In this document: positions 1 to 7,183 of the stretch, piece after piece | Layout: each line of letters begins with the position of its first letter | Position numbering within the stretch: position 1 is the first letter of the stretch | The notes under the pieces: model-generated | The model's database searches: none | Told to the model about the DNA's origin: nothing | The model's input: only the letters and a program-made list of their open reading frames with translations | Assembly: GCA_902727945.1 (NCBI GenBank) | Contig: CACVAV010000396.1 | Span: 1 to 13,203 of the forward strand | Reading direction: 5' to 3' | Source: an uncultured Thiotrichaceae bacterium | Lineage (GTDB): Bacteria > Pseudomonadota > Gammaproteobacteria > Thiotrichales > Thiotrichaceae | DNA: 13,203 nucleotides | Program-made: the position numbers and the translations under genes

Positions 1-334
1 CCATAATCACCCAGCGCCAGCCCACCCACCATCCGGCCACTGCCCTTACAGGTATGATAAGCGCGGCGAATCTCCCGTAACAATTCAGTATTATCACGGT
101 CATCAATCCATTGCGGAACCCAGATTTTGAAGTTGTCGAGGATTTCATTGATCTCCTCGACAAAAATTTCATAGATTTCTACATCAATCGATGCTGCTAA
201 ACTGGATACAGCAGCATCTGCATCAACAGAATCAACAGCGTCATCCGCTTCGGTTGCAACTAACCAGTCAGCAGGCGCTGATTGCGAACCTTCCCCAGCA
301 GGGTTGCCGGAATCGCCTGCCTCGCTTTTTTTTT
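1..334 (-). CDS. chpA: chpA continuation in the -1 frame: Hpt domain, runs off the left edge
   Basis: Downstream of the A9 run at 326-334 the minus strand stays open in the -1 frame to the window edge. It encodes an acidic Ala/Asp-rich linker followed by a clear histidine phosphotransfer domain. The Hpt helix begins around EIFVEEINEIL and contains the core AYHTCKGSGRMVGG; its phosphoacceptor His codon is at 54-56. Hpt domains with this core are characteristic of the multi-Hpt CheA-type kinase ChpA/PilL of type IV pilus chemosensory systems. This frame has no ATG or GTG between its opening stop (TAA at 333-335) and the Hpt core. The first TTG (81-83) already lies inside the domain, so the segment is unlikely to be translated on its own. 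It is best read as the rest of the gene at 260-2083, reached by a -1 shift or by a missing base in the assembly. Confidence 0.8.
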
Positions 335-2083
335 AATATTCAGTTCATCATTGGCGGCCTGCATATCAATCCGGCCCAACAAGTCAATGGCACAGGATTC
401 ATCCAGCGCTTCAAGTTTCTCATAACCTGTGGGCAACAACGGTAAATAATCTTCCTCTTGCTCAATGCAGGACAAACTGGCTTCCAGTAAGGTCACAATA
501 TCTGCCAGACAGGATAACTCACCGGTTCCGGGCTCGCGACGGTTCTGCAAAATATCCAATTGCAGATAGTTCTTTGTACCTTCGATTAAAGGCTGTAATT
601 CACCATAACCCAATACATCAACCGTACCCTGCATGGCATGAAGCAACTTCACAGCTTCCTCAACATGGCCAAATCCGGTGGTATCTTGTGAAAACAGGCC
701 TAATTCTGACTGTGCTTTTGTAATATCTACCAACAACGAACGAATGGCCTCACGCGAAGCCCCCATATCAGCAAGAATTCCGTCTTCAGAGAAAATATCT
801 TCAGTCCGGTCATGACCGGTTTCTGCATATTCGGCCAATAGCCTTTCCAGCTTGATATAATGTTCACCCATGCCTTCAAGCAACAACTTTTCAACCACAC
901 CCGGGCTTTTACTGATCGCTAACTGTTGATTGGCCTGAACTTCAGTCAGGGCAGCTGCTTTACCTAAGCCAAGCATACTCAAAGCCTGTGACAAGCTCAG
1001 CGTTCTGTTAGCCACATCACCCATCATAGCCTCAGGGTCAGTGCGGCCATTCATGCCTTCTACCTGCATCATCAACAGACTAAGTTCATCCTGCATAGAA
1101 CCGGCTACGGTACGCCACAACTCACGACCCGGAACAGAATAATAACTACGTAATTCTTCCAGTGTCTCACCTTTCGGCAAATACAGATCCAGATGATAAG
1201 CTGATTTCACTGCCTGTAGCTGTGCATTACCCTCTTCTGACAAGCCTACATAATAAAGCAGATTTTTTAACAATTCATCAGGCAATGTCTGATTGTAAAC
1301 GACTTCATCTTCTTCAGAAAAGCGTTTGATTTCACGCTCCAGACGCCCCACCAGCATCTTAACCGCCGCACTGGATTCCAGCTTTTTTTGTTCCAGTGCC
1401 TGCAGCAATGCACTACTGACCCACCATAATGAACGGGAACGCATATTTCCGTTCATGACCAACAAATTCGCGGCCACTTTACGGGCTGCCTGCAAATGTT
1501 TGCCTGGCTGCCCATCGTCTCCGCCATTGTTATACCAGCCTAACAAAGCCTTTTGCATGTAAAAACGCAGGCGTTGCAATGCTTCATCGCGCTTAGCGGG
1601 TGACAAGGTGACATGTTTGTCTGTACCAATTTGCTCATTGGTGATACTTCCCTCAGCGGGTAAAAACACCAAATGCTCAGACAGCAAATCAGCTTTGCGT
1701 GCAGCACGGAGGTTATTAAGCATCGGCAGAATAATCACCGGCAAATCAGCATAACCATCATGCAGGTGCTTGAGGTACTCGGAGAGCTGCAACAAACCAT
1801 CCGCACAGATCGTGTTGGCATCATCAGGATTCTCAATCTGCTCTTGTAGTATTGCATCCATCAGCAAGACCACTTCACGGTTGAGCATGTAAGCACCTTC
1901 AGCTTCAAGGATATCAAGAACCCCCAATACATTCCGGCCCAACTCAAGTGCCTCTTCGAGTTTGGACTGATCACTATTCTGAGAATAATCGGAGAATAAC
2001 CGGCGCACACGCTCCAGCATCTGTTCCGTTTCATCCAGTACCCAACCTAATCGATTAGATAATCCTGACTTATCAGAAATCAT
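260..2083 (-). CDS. chpA: ChpA/PilL hybrid chemotaxis kinase, N-terminal 607 residues, closed by a frameshift
   Basis: This is the N-terminal part of the giant CheA-like sensor kinase of the Pil-Chp system, which passes phosphate to PilG and PilH. It is the fifth gene of pilG-pilH-pilI-pilJ-chpA, 48 bp after pilJ. The ATG at 2081-2083 is preceded by AAGGAG about 10 nt upstream. The 607 residues look all-helical and lack a kinase core. They resemble the degenerate Hpt-like N-terminal repeats of ChpA, for example LHAMQG around residues 481-486, where an Hpt would have H-x-L-K-G. The frame closes at TAG 260 after 21 basic, unrelated residues that follow a KKK (residues 584-586) encoded by an A9 run. 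ChpA proteins normally exceed 2000 residues and carry many Hpt domains plus kinase, CheW and receiver domains. Those parts would lie outside the window. Family assignment is firm; whether the gene is intact is not. Confidence 0.85.
   Translation of the reverse strand: MISDKSGLSNRLGWVLDETEQMLERVRRLFSDYSQNSDQSKLEEALELGRNVLGVLDILEAEGAYMLNREVVLLMDAILQEQIENPDDANTICADGLLQLSEYLKHLHDGYADLPVIILPMLNNLRAARKADLLSEHLVFLPAEGSITNEQIGTDKHVTLSPAKRDEALQRLRFYMQKALLGWYNNGGDDGQPGKHLQAARKVAANLLVMNGNMRSRSLWWVSSALLQALEQKKLESSAAVKMLVGRLEREIKRFSEEDEVVYNQTLPDELLKNLLYYVGLSEEGNAQLQAVKSAYHLDLYLPKGETLEELRSYYSVPGRELWRTVAGSMQDELSLLMMQVEGMNGRTDPEAMMGDVANRTLSLSQALSMLGLGKAAALTEVQANQQLAISKSPGVVEKLLLEGMGEHYIKLERLLAEYAETGHDRTEDIFSEDGILADMGASREAIRSLLVDITKAQSELGLFSQDTTGFGHVEEAVKLLHAMQGTVDVLGYGELQPLIEGTKNYLQLDILQNRREPGTGELSCLADIVTLLEASLSCIEQEEDYLPLLPTGYEKLEALDESCAIDLLGRIDMQAANDELNIKKKARQAIPATLLGKVRNQRLLTG
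326..334 (-). other. A9 slippery run at the chpA frame change
   Basis: On the coding strand the codons are ATT AAA AAA AAA GCG. The last seven A form the heptamer A AAA AAA in the phase expected for -1 ribosomal slippage. A run of nine A can also cause transcriptional slippage, as known for Thermus dnaX. Reading one A twice joins the N-terminal frame to the Hpt frame exactly. Five nucleotides after the run the RNA contains GCAGGCG, complementary to CGCCTGC 36 nt further on (plus-strand 314-320 and 271-277). This could be a stimulatory stem. No strong Shine-Dalgarno-like enhancer is visible upstream. A homopolymer sequencing error would look the same. Confidence 0.6.
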
Positions 2084-2131
2084 ATCTTGTGTGCTCCTTC
2101 GCCTTTACTACTACAGCTATTATTTTTGTTA

Positions 2132-3403
2132 TTATCCATCATGGCCGGATCTGCCCTGATCAACATTTAACCTGGTTATTGTGAAATCACTAATTGAACG
2201 CCGCAATTCTGCGGAAGTCTCATTCAAACTAGAGACCAACGTCATTGTTTCTTTACTCGACTGTTCTGTTTGTTGTGTTACTTCTGAGATTGATTTCATC
2301 GCATTGGTCACACGCCCACTCACATCAGCCTGCTTAACAGAGGCATCAGAGATATTGGCAATCAGCCGTGCCAGACTGGTCGACACTTCTTCAACTTCAT
2401 CCAATGCTTCTTCGGCAGCCTCCGCATTACGCGAACTGGCGACTACTTTCGCTGTTGTTTGCTCCATAGAAGAAATCGCTTCATGTGTATCGGTCTGGAT
2501 CGCCCGCACCAGCACATCAATTTTATGACTGGCTTCAGCCGAACGCTTGGCTAATTGCTGTACCTCATCAGTCACACGCTCAAAACTACGCACCGCGCCG
2601 GAACCTGTCGTCTGGATCGAAGCATTCAGCGCCAGAATATTGGTCTGTTCAGCAATATCATTCATTAAACGCACGATGTCACCCACCTCCTGCGATGTTT
2701 CGCCTAAACGTTTGATACGCTTGGAGGTAGCCTGGATCTGCTCTCTGACGGCGACCATATCCTCAATGGCACTTCTTACGGTACGCGCACCCGCCTTGGA
2801 AATATCCAGTGATTTATTGGCTACCGTGGAGGAAGTTTTCGCATTACGTGATACTTTATAAATAGACTGCGTCATGGCATCAATTGCAGATGAAGCAATG
2901 GCTATTTCTTCTGATTGCCGGGAACTGGCTTTGGACAAATGATCAATACGATTATGAGTCACTTCGGCGTAACGGGTTAATTTTCCGGAAGTATCGTCAA
3001 TCTTCAGTACCAGTCCGCGCAAAGCGTCTACAGCAAAATTGACCGAGTCAGCAATGGCACCCGTCATATTTTCGGAAACAGTGGCTTTAATCGTCAGATC
3101 ACCTTCAGCCAGCGTACTCATCTCATCTAACAGGTGTAGAATGGAAGTTTCCTGCTGCTGCTCTATCTGAAGCCATTCCTGTTGCCGTTTTGCAAAGCAG
3201 AAAAACAGGTAGCCCACCCACAGTACACTTATTAATACCAGCAAACTGCCCCATAACCCAAAAGTAACTAACTGAGAAGGCGTGAACCATGCTTCACCCA
3301 AAAAAAACAGCACACATAGACATAATAAACAAACCAGAGGTATACCTATCGGTAACCAGATTAGTTTCCCTCCCAGCAGTCTGTCAGTAATATTATCAGC
3401 CAT
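2132..3403 (-). CDS. pilJ: PilJ-like methyl-accepting protein of the Pil-Chp system, without a periplasmic domain
   Basis: The product is a 423-residue membrane chemoreceptor that would control the ChpA kinase through PilI. Two hydrophobic segments lie at about residues 14-36 and 45-70, with only about eight residues between them, so there is no room for a sensor domain. A HAMP-like stretch follows (about 70-130, including LLDEMSTLAEGDLT). Then comes a long coiled-coil signalling region with the hairpin tip near 250-290 (AEQTNILALNASIQ, then TDEVQQLAKRS). PilJ of Pseudomonas aeruginosa is much longer (about 680 residues) because of its periplasmic region. The tip is one residue shorter than the usual GEAGRGF pattern, reading GAVRSF, but keeps the Arg and Phe. 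The gene lies between pilI and chpA with gaps of 46 and 48 bp. No good ribosome binding site precedes the ATG at 3403. The name comes mainly from gene order and the receptor fold. Confidence 0.85.
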   Translation of the reverse strand: MADNITDRLLGGKLIWLPIGIPLVCLLCLCVLFFLGEAWFTPSQLVTFGLWGSLLVLISVLWVGYLFFCFAKRQQEWLQIEQQQETSILHLLDEMSTLAEGDLTIKATVSENMTGAIADSVNFAVDALRGLVLKIDDTSGKLTRYAEVTHNRIDHLSKASSRQSEEIAIASSAIDAMTQSIYKVSRNAKTSSTVANKSLDISKAGARTVRSAIEDMVAVREQIQATSKRIKRLGETSQEVGDIVRLMNDIAEQTNILALNASIQTTGSGAVRSFERVTDEVQQLAKRSAEASHKIDVLVRAIQTDTHEAISSMEQTTAKVVASSRNAEAAEEALDEVEEVSTSLARLIANISDASVKQADVSGRVTNAMKSISEVTQQTEQSSKETMTLVSSLNETSAELRRSISDFTITRLNVDQGRSGHDG

Positions 3404-3449
3404 GTAATTATTCTTTTTGTTATTAAAATAAATAGTTATTTTTTATATA

Positions 3450-3995
3450 TTAAGCAATTTCTGGCATACCGGTGTGCTCTAATACACGCACCATTTCTTT
3501 TACATTCAAAATTGGTAGTTTCTGCCCTTCTATCTCTACCCACTGATTCACATAAGCTATCCTGGTATCACCTGCGGCTAATACCGGTGAATCAGTGTAA
3601 TCCGACCAGACATGGCGCATACCGATTAGCTCATCAACTTTCAAACCAAACCATTCTTTATCACCGGGGATGACCAACACCCGAACCGCAGACAACAAGG
3701 CCTTATGTTGCTGAGAATTATTGTCAAACACATACTGCCCGTCAATGACATTCAATAACTTACCCTGAAAAAATCCAACGCCGACAAACCAGGCTGCAAC
3801 GCCCTTAACCTGCGTTAATTTATCCTGAGTCAGGATTTCTTCAATATCATTCTGAGCCACCACACAGCTTTTGCTACCCACTCTGACGACCAAAGCTGAC
3901 CAGGATTTTAATTTACTATCACCTAATTGTTCAGCCTGACGCTTTTTCTCACGTAACAGAGCCAGCCCGGCTAACAACTCATAAGGACTGTTCAT
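3450..3995 (-). CDS. pilI: PilI, CheW-like adaptor
   Basis: This is a single-domain CheW-type adaptor of 181 residues that would couple the PilJ receptor to the ChpA kinase in the cytoplasm. It starts with about 30 residues of helix (MNSPYELLAGLALLREKKRQ). The CheW fold follows, with the strands around WSALVVRVGSKSCVV, VRVLVIPGDKEWFGLKVDELIGMRHVW and the closing LPILNVKEMVRVL. The frame is open further upstream to 4079, but those residues come from sequence coding for PilH. The ATG at 3993-3995 is preferred because PilI-like sequence begins there and GAAGG lies about 8 nt ahead. This start overlaps the pilH stop by 17 bp, suggesting translational coupling. Placement between pilH and pilJ matches known Pil-Chp clusters. 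Confidence 0.88.
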   Translation of the reverse strand: MNSPYELLAGLALLREKKRQAEQLGDSKLKSWSALVVRVGSKSCVVAQNDIEEILTQDKLTQVKGVAAWFVGVGFFQGKLLNVIDGQYVFDNNSQQHKALLSAVRVLVIPGDKEWFGLKVDELIGMRHVWSDYTDSPVLAAGDTRIAYVNQWVEIEGQKLPILNVKEMVRVLEHTGMPEIA

Positions 3996-4371
3996 ACTGA
4001 TTGCCTTCAGCCAATAAACGACTAATAACCTCGAGCAGCTCCCGTACTTTAACCGGCTTAACGAGATACTCTTTCGCACCCTGCTTTAATGCCCACAAGC
4101 GATCAGTTCTTGCTGACTTGGAGCTACAAACAATAATGGGGATATGTGCCGTTATCTGATTTTTAGTTAATTCCCGCGTCGCCTGAAAACCATTTAACAA
4201 GGGCATCACTACATCCATCAGAATCAGATCCGGCTGGGTTGCTCTGGCTACATCAATGCCTTCCTGACCATTGCAGGCTACGCTGACCTCAAAACCATTT
4301 TTTTCCAGTAAAACTTTGAATATACGGGTTTCAGTCAACGAATCATCAATAATCAGCACGTGCTTGGTCAC
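3979..4371 (-). CDS. pilH: PilH, single-domain response regulator (CheY-like)
   Basis: This 130-residue protein is a stand-alone receiver domain. The acidic pocket is D9-D10, the phosphoacceptor is D53 in LILMDVVMP, the switch Ser is S83 or S84 in VCSSKSARTD, and the conserved lysine is K105 in YLVKPV. In Pil-Chp systems PilH is phosphorylated by ChpA and is associated with pilus retraction, opposing or tuning PilG. The gene begins 3 bp after the pilG stop and overlaps pilI by 17 bp, so the three are one translational unit. The length is typical of PilH. Its pairing with a PilG whose motif SSRDGLFDLARGRL is diagnostic makes the assignment secure. Confidence 0.92.
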   Translation of the reverse strand: MTKHVLIIDDSLTETRIFKVLLEKNGFEVSVACNGQEGIDVARATQPDLILMDVVMPLLNGFQATRELTKNQITAHIPIIVCSSKSARTDRLWALKQGAKEYLVKPVKVRELLEVISRLLAEGNQYEQSL

Positions 4372-4374
4372 GAG

Positions 4375-4851
4375 TTATGCACCCTTACCCTGTGCTGTCG
4401 TTTCGGCCTGTCGTTCAGGCGTGGAATCAGCCACAGCACCTTTAGTGACATGGGACTGAATAGCAGCCAGCAAATCCTGCCGGGTAAAGGGTTTAGTCAG
4501 GTATTTATCTGAACCCGCTAACCGGCCACGCGCCAGATCAAAAAGACCATCCCGACTGGATAACATAATGACAGGAATATCCCGGTAGTTCCGGTTGGCC
4601 TTAATGAGCGCGCAGGTCTGGTAACCATCCAGCCTTGGCATCATGATATCGACAAAGATGATATCCGGTTTAAAAGCCGCAATGATTGGCAATGCCTCAA
4701 AACCATCTGAGGCTGTGGTTACCCAACAATCATATTCGGATAACAACGCCTCAGCCGTACGCAGTATCGTTTTACTATCATCAACGATCAGTACTTTCAG
4801 GCCGGACAAATCGCGGTTGGGAGAAGTATTATTTTGGTCTGACGTATTCAC
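4375..4851 (-). CDS. pilG: PilG, single-domain response regulator (CheY-like)
   Basis: This 158-residue receiver protein is the first gene of the Pil-Chp operon. In Pseudomonas PilG drives pilus extension and cAMP signalling after phosphorylation by ChpA. The acidic residues are D24-D25, the phosphoacceptor is D68 in IIFVDIMMPRLDGYQTCALI, the switch Ser is S98 and the lysine is K120 in YLTKPF. These stretches are close to P. aeruginosa PilG as remembered. The start is GTG at 4849-4851, because no in-frame ATG exists before the receiver core. Only a weak AGAG lies upstream. About 15 N-terminal residues and a 25-residue Thr/Ala/Gln-rich C-terminal tail extend beyond the receiver domain, so the protein is longer than the usual approximately 135 residues. 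Confidence 0.92.
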   Translation of the reverse strand: MNTSDQNNTSPNRDLSGLKVLIVDDSKTILRTAEALLSEYDCWVTTASDGFEALPIIAAFKPDIIFVDIMMPRLDGYQTCALIKANRNYRDIPVIMLSSRDGLFDLARGRLAGSDKYLTKPFTRQDLLAAIQSHVTKGAVADSTPERQAETTAQGKGA

Positions 4852-4871
4852 TCGCGTCGCTCTTTGTTGTT

Positions 4872-4900
4872 TTTATAATTTCATGAGTCCTGACTGTCAA
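4872..4900 (-). promoter_or_regulatory. Sigma70-type promoter of the pilG operon
   Basis: On the minus strand TTGACA (4895-4900) is followed after exactly 17 nt by TATAAA (4872-4877), a full consensus -35 and a 5/6 -10. Transcription should start near 4865, leaving only about 14 nt before the GTG of pilG. The -35 lies within the small palindrome TGACTG-TCAA-CAGTCA (4891-4906), which might serve as an operator. Confidence 0.75.
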
Positions 4901-4966
4901 CAGTCAACCCACAGTTACAAAGGATTATGCTCTCAGCAAACATCCCCTTCGCTCCAGCTTCCAAGT

Positions 4967-4999
4967 CTAAACGCTAGCCCGCAACCGCTGAAAGTTTAG
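4967..4999. other. Weak inverted repeat in the gap between pilG and the phosphoesterase gene
   Basis: The 171-bp gap 4852-5022 holds the pilG promoter and this element. CTAAAC (4967-4972) pairs with GTTTAG (4994-4999), with a smaller AGC/GCT pairing inside. It could end transcription of the phosphoesterase gene (stop at 5023), but no T-tract follows it, so a terminator call is weak. Confidence 0.25.
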
Positions 5000-5022
5000 C
5001 TGACAAGCGTTACAAAATGGGC

Positions 5023-5913
5023 CTATACAGCGGGTACAGCCGGTTTATTCGGATAGTCCACAGCCTCCGGATCACCTGAAACCAGCGTAATATGCGTGAT
5101 TTCCGGTGCACAGTTCCGACGTAGCGGAACACCTGTTGTACCCAGACCACGACTGGTATATACCCAGGACTGATTAACACGGTACAGTCCCTGAACGTAT
5201 TTTTTCCCCAGATAAGGCCGGACGAACGGCTTACCCGGCGAAACCTGCACCTGACCACCGTGTGTGTGGCCGGACAGCTGCAAAGAGATACGTTCATCAT
5301 GTGCGTACCAATCAATCATATCCGGCTCGTGCGCCAGCAAAACGACGGGTTTATTAGCCCGGTGATTACTGAGCGTCTGCACAATATCCGGATTACCGAG
5401 CCAACCATCGTCAATACCCGCCAGATGCAGGTGGTCATTCCCCACCTGTAAATCCAGCCCTTCATTACACAACACACGGATGCCGTGACGGGTAAAGGTA
5501 TCAGTAATCAACGCAGCATCGGTTTTAATATCATGGTTTCCTAACACCGCAAACACACCATAACGTGCATTCAGCTTTGCCAGCGCAGGTACCAGATCAA
5601 GAATATCTTCTTCATCATGCCATACGTAATCACCGGTCAGTACAACAAGATCAGGCTGCAATAAATTCGTTTTCAGCACAGCACGCTCAATATGCTCAAG
5701 CTGCGTAAACGGCTTCAGGTGCATATCAGTTAACTGCACAATTTTGAAACCTTCAAGCGACTCCGGCAGATTGCTTACCGGAACATCGGTAAATTCCTCA
5801 ACCAGCCAGCGAATTTCATTACGACGCTGTGCATGGCGGTGATCATGAAAATACTTCATGTCACCGATCCGGTTTAACATTCTTTGTGGTGCTTTTCTTG
5901 CCACACTAAGCAT
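5023..5913 (-). CDS. Calcineurin-like metallophosphoesterase (YaeI-type)
   Basis: This 296-residue protein belongs to the two-metal metallophosphoesterase superfamily. All signature motifs are present in order: DMH (63-65), GDY (94-96), GNHD (125-128), AHEPD with the metal-binding His at 195, and GHTHGG (215-220). The spacing and the H-E-P-D block resemble the YaeI/phosphodiesterase branch. Members of this branch are often membrane-linked, but no hydrophobic segment is visible here, so a cytoplasmic location is likely. The substrate cannot be predicted. The ATG at 5911-5913 has AGG about 6-7 nt upstream. It lies 12 bp after the stop of the flavin reductase gene, so the two are probably co-transcribed. 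Met12 or Met19 remain possible starts, because conservation only begins after residue 50. Confidence 0.85.
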   Translation of the reverse strand: MLSVARKAPQRMLNRIGDMKYFHDHRHAQRRNEIRWLVEEFTDVPVSNLPESLEGFKIVQLTDMHLKPFTQLEHIERAVLKTNLLQPDLVVLTGDYVWHDEEDILDLVPALAKLNARYGVFAVLGNHDIKTDAALITDTFTRHGIRVLCNEGLDLQVGNDHLHLAGIDDGWLGNPDIVQTLSNHRANKPVVLLAHEPDMIDWYAHDERISLQLSGHTHGGQVQVSPGKPFVRPYLGKKYVQGLYRVNQSWVYTSRGLGTTGVPLRRNCAPEITHITLVSGDPEAVDYPNKPAVPAV

Positions 5914-5925
5914 TACATACCTGTC

Positions 5926-6534
5926 TTACATCCCGTTAGAGAAGTTCTGATTATAAGTTATTCCCTTATCCCGCACGGACTTGAATGCGTCACCGTACTG
6001 AATCAGCATGTCCAGCGTCCAACTGATCCTGCTGCGAAAATAATCATCTGATTCAGCATCATTTTGCTCAGTCTCATCGTTCAACACCGATTCCACGTGG
6101 CGCACAATGATTTGCTCAGGAATATAGCAAATCCGGTTGTTTTTATAACTGCTCATACGCAACTCAGCCACCGGATATGCACCACCATCCGAGGATGACA
6201 CAGCAATGATTAATGCGGGCTTATGCGCCAGCTCGCCTTTGCCCCATAACAAAAAGAAATTCTTCAGGCCTGATGGCACCTGTCCGTGCCACTCAGGCGC
6301 AATAATAACAAAGGCATCACTCGCCGCTAACTGTTCAGAAATGGGTGTAAGCAGTGTCTGCCATTTATCATCGCCTGACCAGATACCCTCATCCCATAGC
6401 GGTAAAGGATTATTGGCCAGGCTGAACAGATCTGCCTGATGTTCACCCTGCTCCAACGTTTTCTTAACAAAACGGCCTACTTTTTCACTTTGTGAATTTT
6501 CACGGTGACTTCCGCTAACAATGGTAATTTTCAT
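5926..6534 (-). CDS. NAD(P)H-dependent FMN reductase-like flavoprotein
   Basis: This 202-residue cytoplasmic protein has the flavodoxin-like fold of the NADPH-dependent FMN reductase family, which includes azoreductase and chromate reductase relatives. Near the N-terminus ITIVSGSHRENSQS (3-16) is the FMN phosphate-binding loop. APEWHGQVPSGLKNFF (79-94) matches the family motif PEYNxSxPxxLKNxxD, with His in place of the usual Asn or Ser. AVSSSDGGAY (111-120) would form the third flavin loop. The C-terminal 60 residues are less familiar. The substrate is not predictable. It is followed after 12 bp by the metallophosphoesterase gene. Only 33 bp separate its ATG from the terminator of the dsrE2 gene and no good promoter is visible there, so some read-through or a promoter overlapping the terminator is possible. 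Confidence 0.82.
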   Translation of the reverse strand: MKITIVSGSHRENSQSEKVGRFVKKTLEQGEHQADLFSLANNPLPLWDEGIWSGDDKWQTLLTPISEQLAASDAFVIIAPEWHGQVPSGLKNFFLLWGKGELAHKPALIIAVSSSDGGAYPVAELRMSSYKNNRICYIPEQIIVRHVESVLNDETEQNDAESDDYFRSRISWTLDMLIQYGDAFKSVRDKGITYNQNFSNGM

Positions 6535-6567
6535 AGTGATTATTTAATTCCTCGACTCTTAGACACC

Positions 6568-6597
6568 AAAAGGCCGGAACACAAGTCCCGGCCTTTT
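6568..6597 (-). terminator. Rho-independent terminator after dsrE2
   Basis: AAAAGGCCGG (6568-6577) and CCGGCCTTTT (6588-6597) form a perfect 10-bp stem with a 10-nt loop and a T-tract in either direction. It lies 26 bp beyond the stop of the dsrE2 gene on the minus strand and would end the rhd-dsrE2 transcript before the flavin reductase gene. Confidence 0.85.
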
Positions 6598-6623
6598 ATC
6601 ATAACGTACAACACAAGACAAGA

Positions 6624-7091
6624 TCAGATAAACAATGAAACATCTGCCTCACCAGCAAATTCAAAGAATGCAGCAGCACCTGCATATTCAATGCCATCAA
6701 TAAACTCAGACTGCTCCATATCGAACAGATCCACAGTCATCTGACAAGCAATAAATTTCACTTCAGCTTCCTGGCTCAACTCACGCAACATCGACAGATC
6801 AGCCACACCCTTGTTAGCCATCTTCTTTTTCATCATCGAAGTCATCATACTCTGCATACCCGGCAACGCCTGCAGTAAAACCGGCATTGGCATTGGCATT
6901 GGCATGCCCGGGTTACCCAAAGAAGTGACCTGCAAATTCATGTCTTTCTTCAACAATTGTAAGCCATAAAATGTGAAGAAAATTTCAACCTCATACCCCA
7001 GCGCAGCCGCCGTGGAGGCCAAAATAAAAGGCGGGTAACCCCAATCCAGAGTTCCTTTTGTTGCAATAATCGCTAGCTTCTTCTCAGACAT
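6624..7091 (-). CDS. dsrE2: DsrE2-type sulfur-transfer protein (DsrE/DsrF family)
   Basis: This 155-residue protein belongs to the DsrE/F/H-like family and resembles the DsrE2A group of sulfur oxidisers, where it forms a sulfane-sulfur relay with rhodanese and TusA. The likely sulfur-carrying Cys is C116 in FIACQMTVDLFDM. The N-terminus KKLAIIATKGTLDWGYPPFILAS and the C-terminus FEFAGEADVSLFI are typical of this branch as remembered. A run of four Met-Pro pairs (63-70) sits between them, followed by a Met/Lys-rich stretch (78-91). No signal peptide or clear membrane span is seen, so it is probably cytoplasmic. The rhodanese gene lies 92 bp upstream on the same strand. No tusA gene is found in that gap. 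AGAGGG precedes the ATG by about 7 nt. Confidence 0.85.
   Translation of the reverse strand: MSEKKLAIIATKGTLDWGYPPFILASTAAALGYEVEIFFTFYGLQLLKKDMNLQVTSLGNPGMPMPMPMPVLLQALPGMQSMMTSMMKKKMANKGVADLSMLRELSQEAEVKFIACQMTVDLFDMEQSEFIDGIEYAGAAAFFEFAGEADVSLFI
6883..6906 (-). repeat. GGCATT hexamer repeated inside dsrE2
   Basis: Three perfect GGCATT units (6883-6900) plus a fourth diverged unit, GGCATG, encode Met-Pro-Met-Pro repeats. Loss or gain of a unit keeps the frame and changes the protein by one Met-Pro pair. Met-Pro runs are also found at this place in other DsrE2 proteins as remembered, so the repeat is partly a family feature. Confidence 0.7.
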
Positions 7092-7183
7092 TTTATGCCC
7101 TCTTCCAAAAATTTATTTAATGAGCCACTGTCACTACAGGGGACTCTCCTCTCAAACACTGATGTTTCACAAACTACAATTGA

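Noticed and set aside
2181..2861. Plus-strand ORFs opposite pilJ
   Set aside because: They are antisense to the coiled-coil coding region, where Ala/Ser-rich codons keep the opposite strand open; no start signals or recognisable products.
3996..4079. Longer start for pilI giving 209 residues
   Set aside because: The extra residues are read out of pilH coding sequence; the start at 3995 has a ribosome binding site and begins the CheW-like protein.
5010..5315. 101-residue minus-strand ORF inside the metallophosphoesterase gene
   Set aside because: It lies in another frame of a gene with all catalytic motifs and has no family-like sequence.
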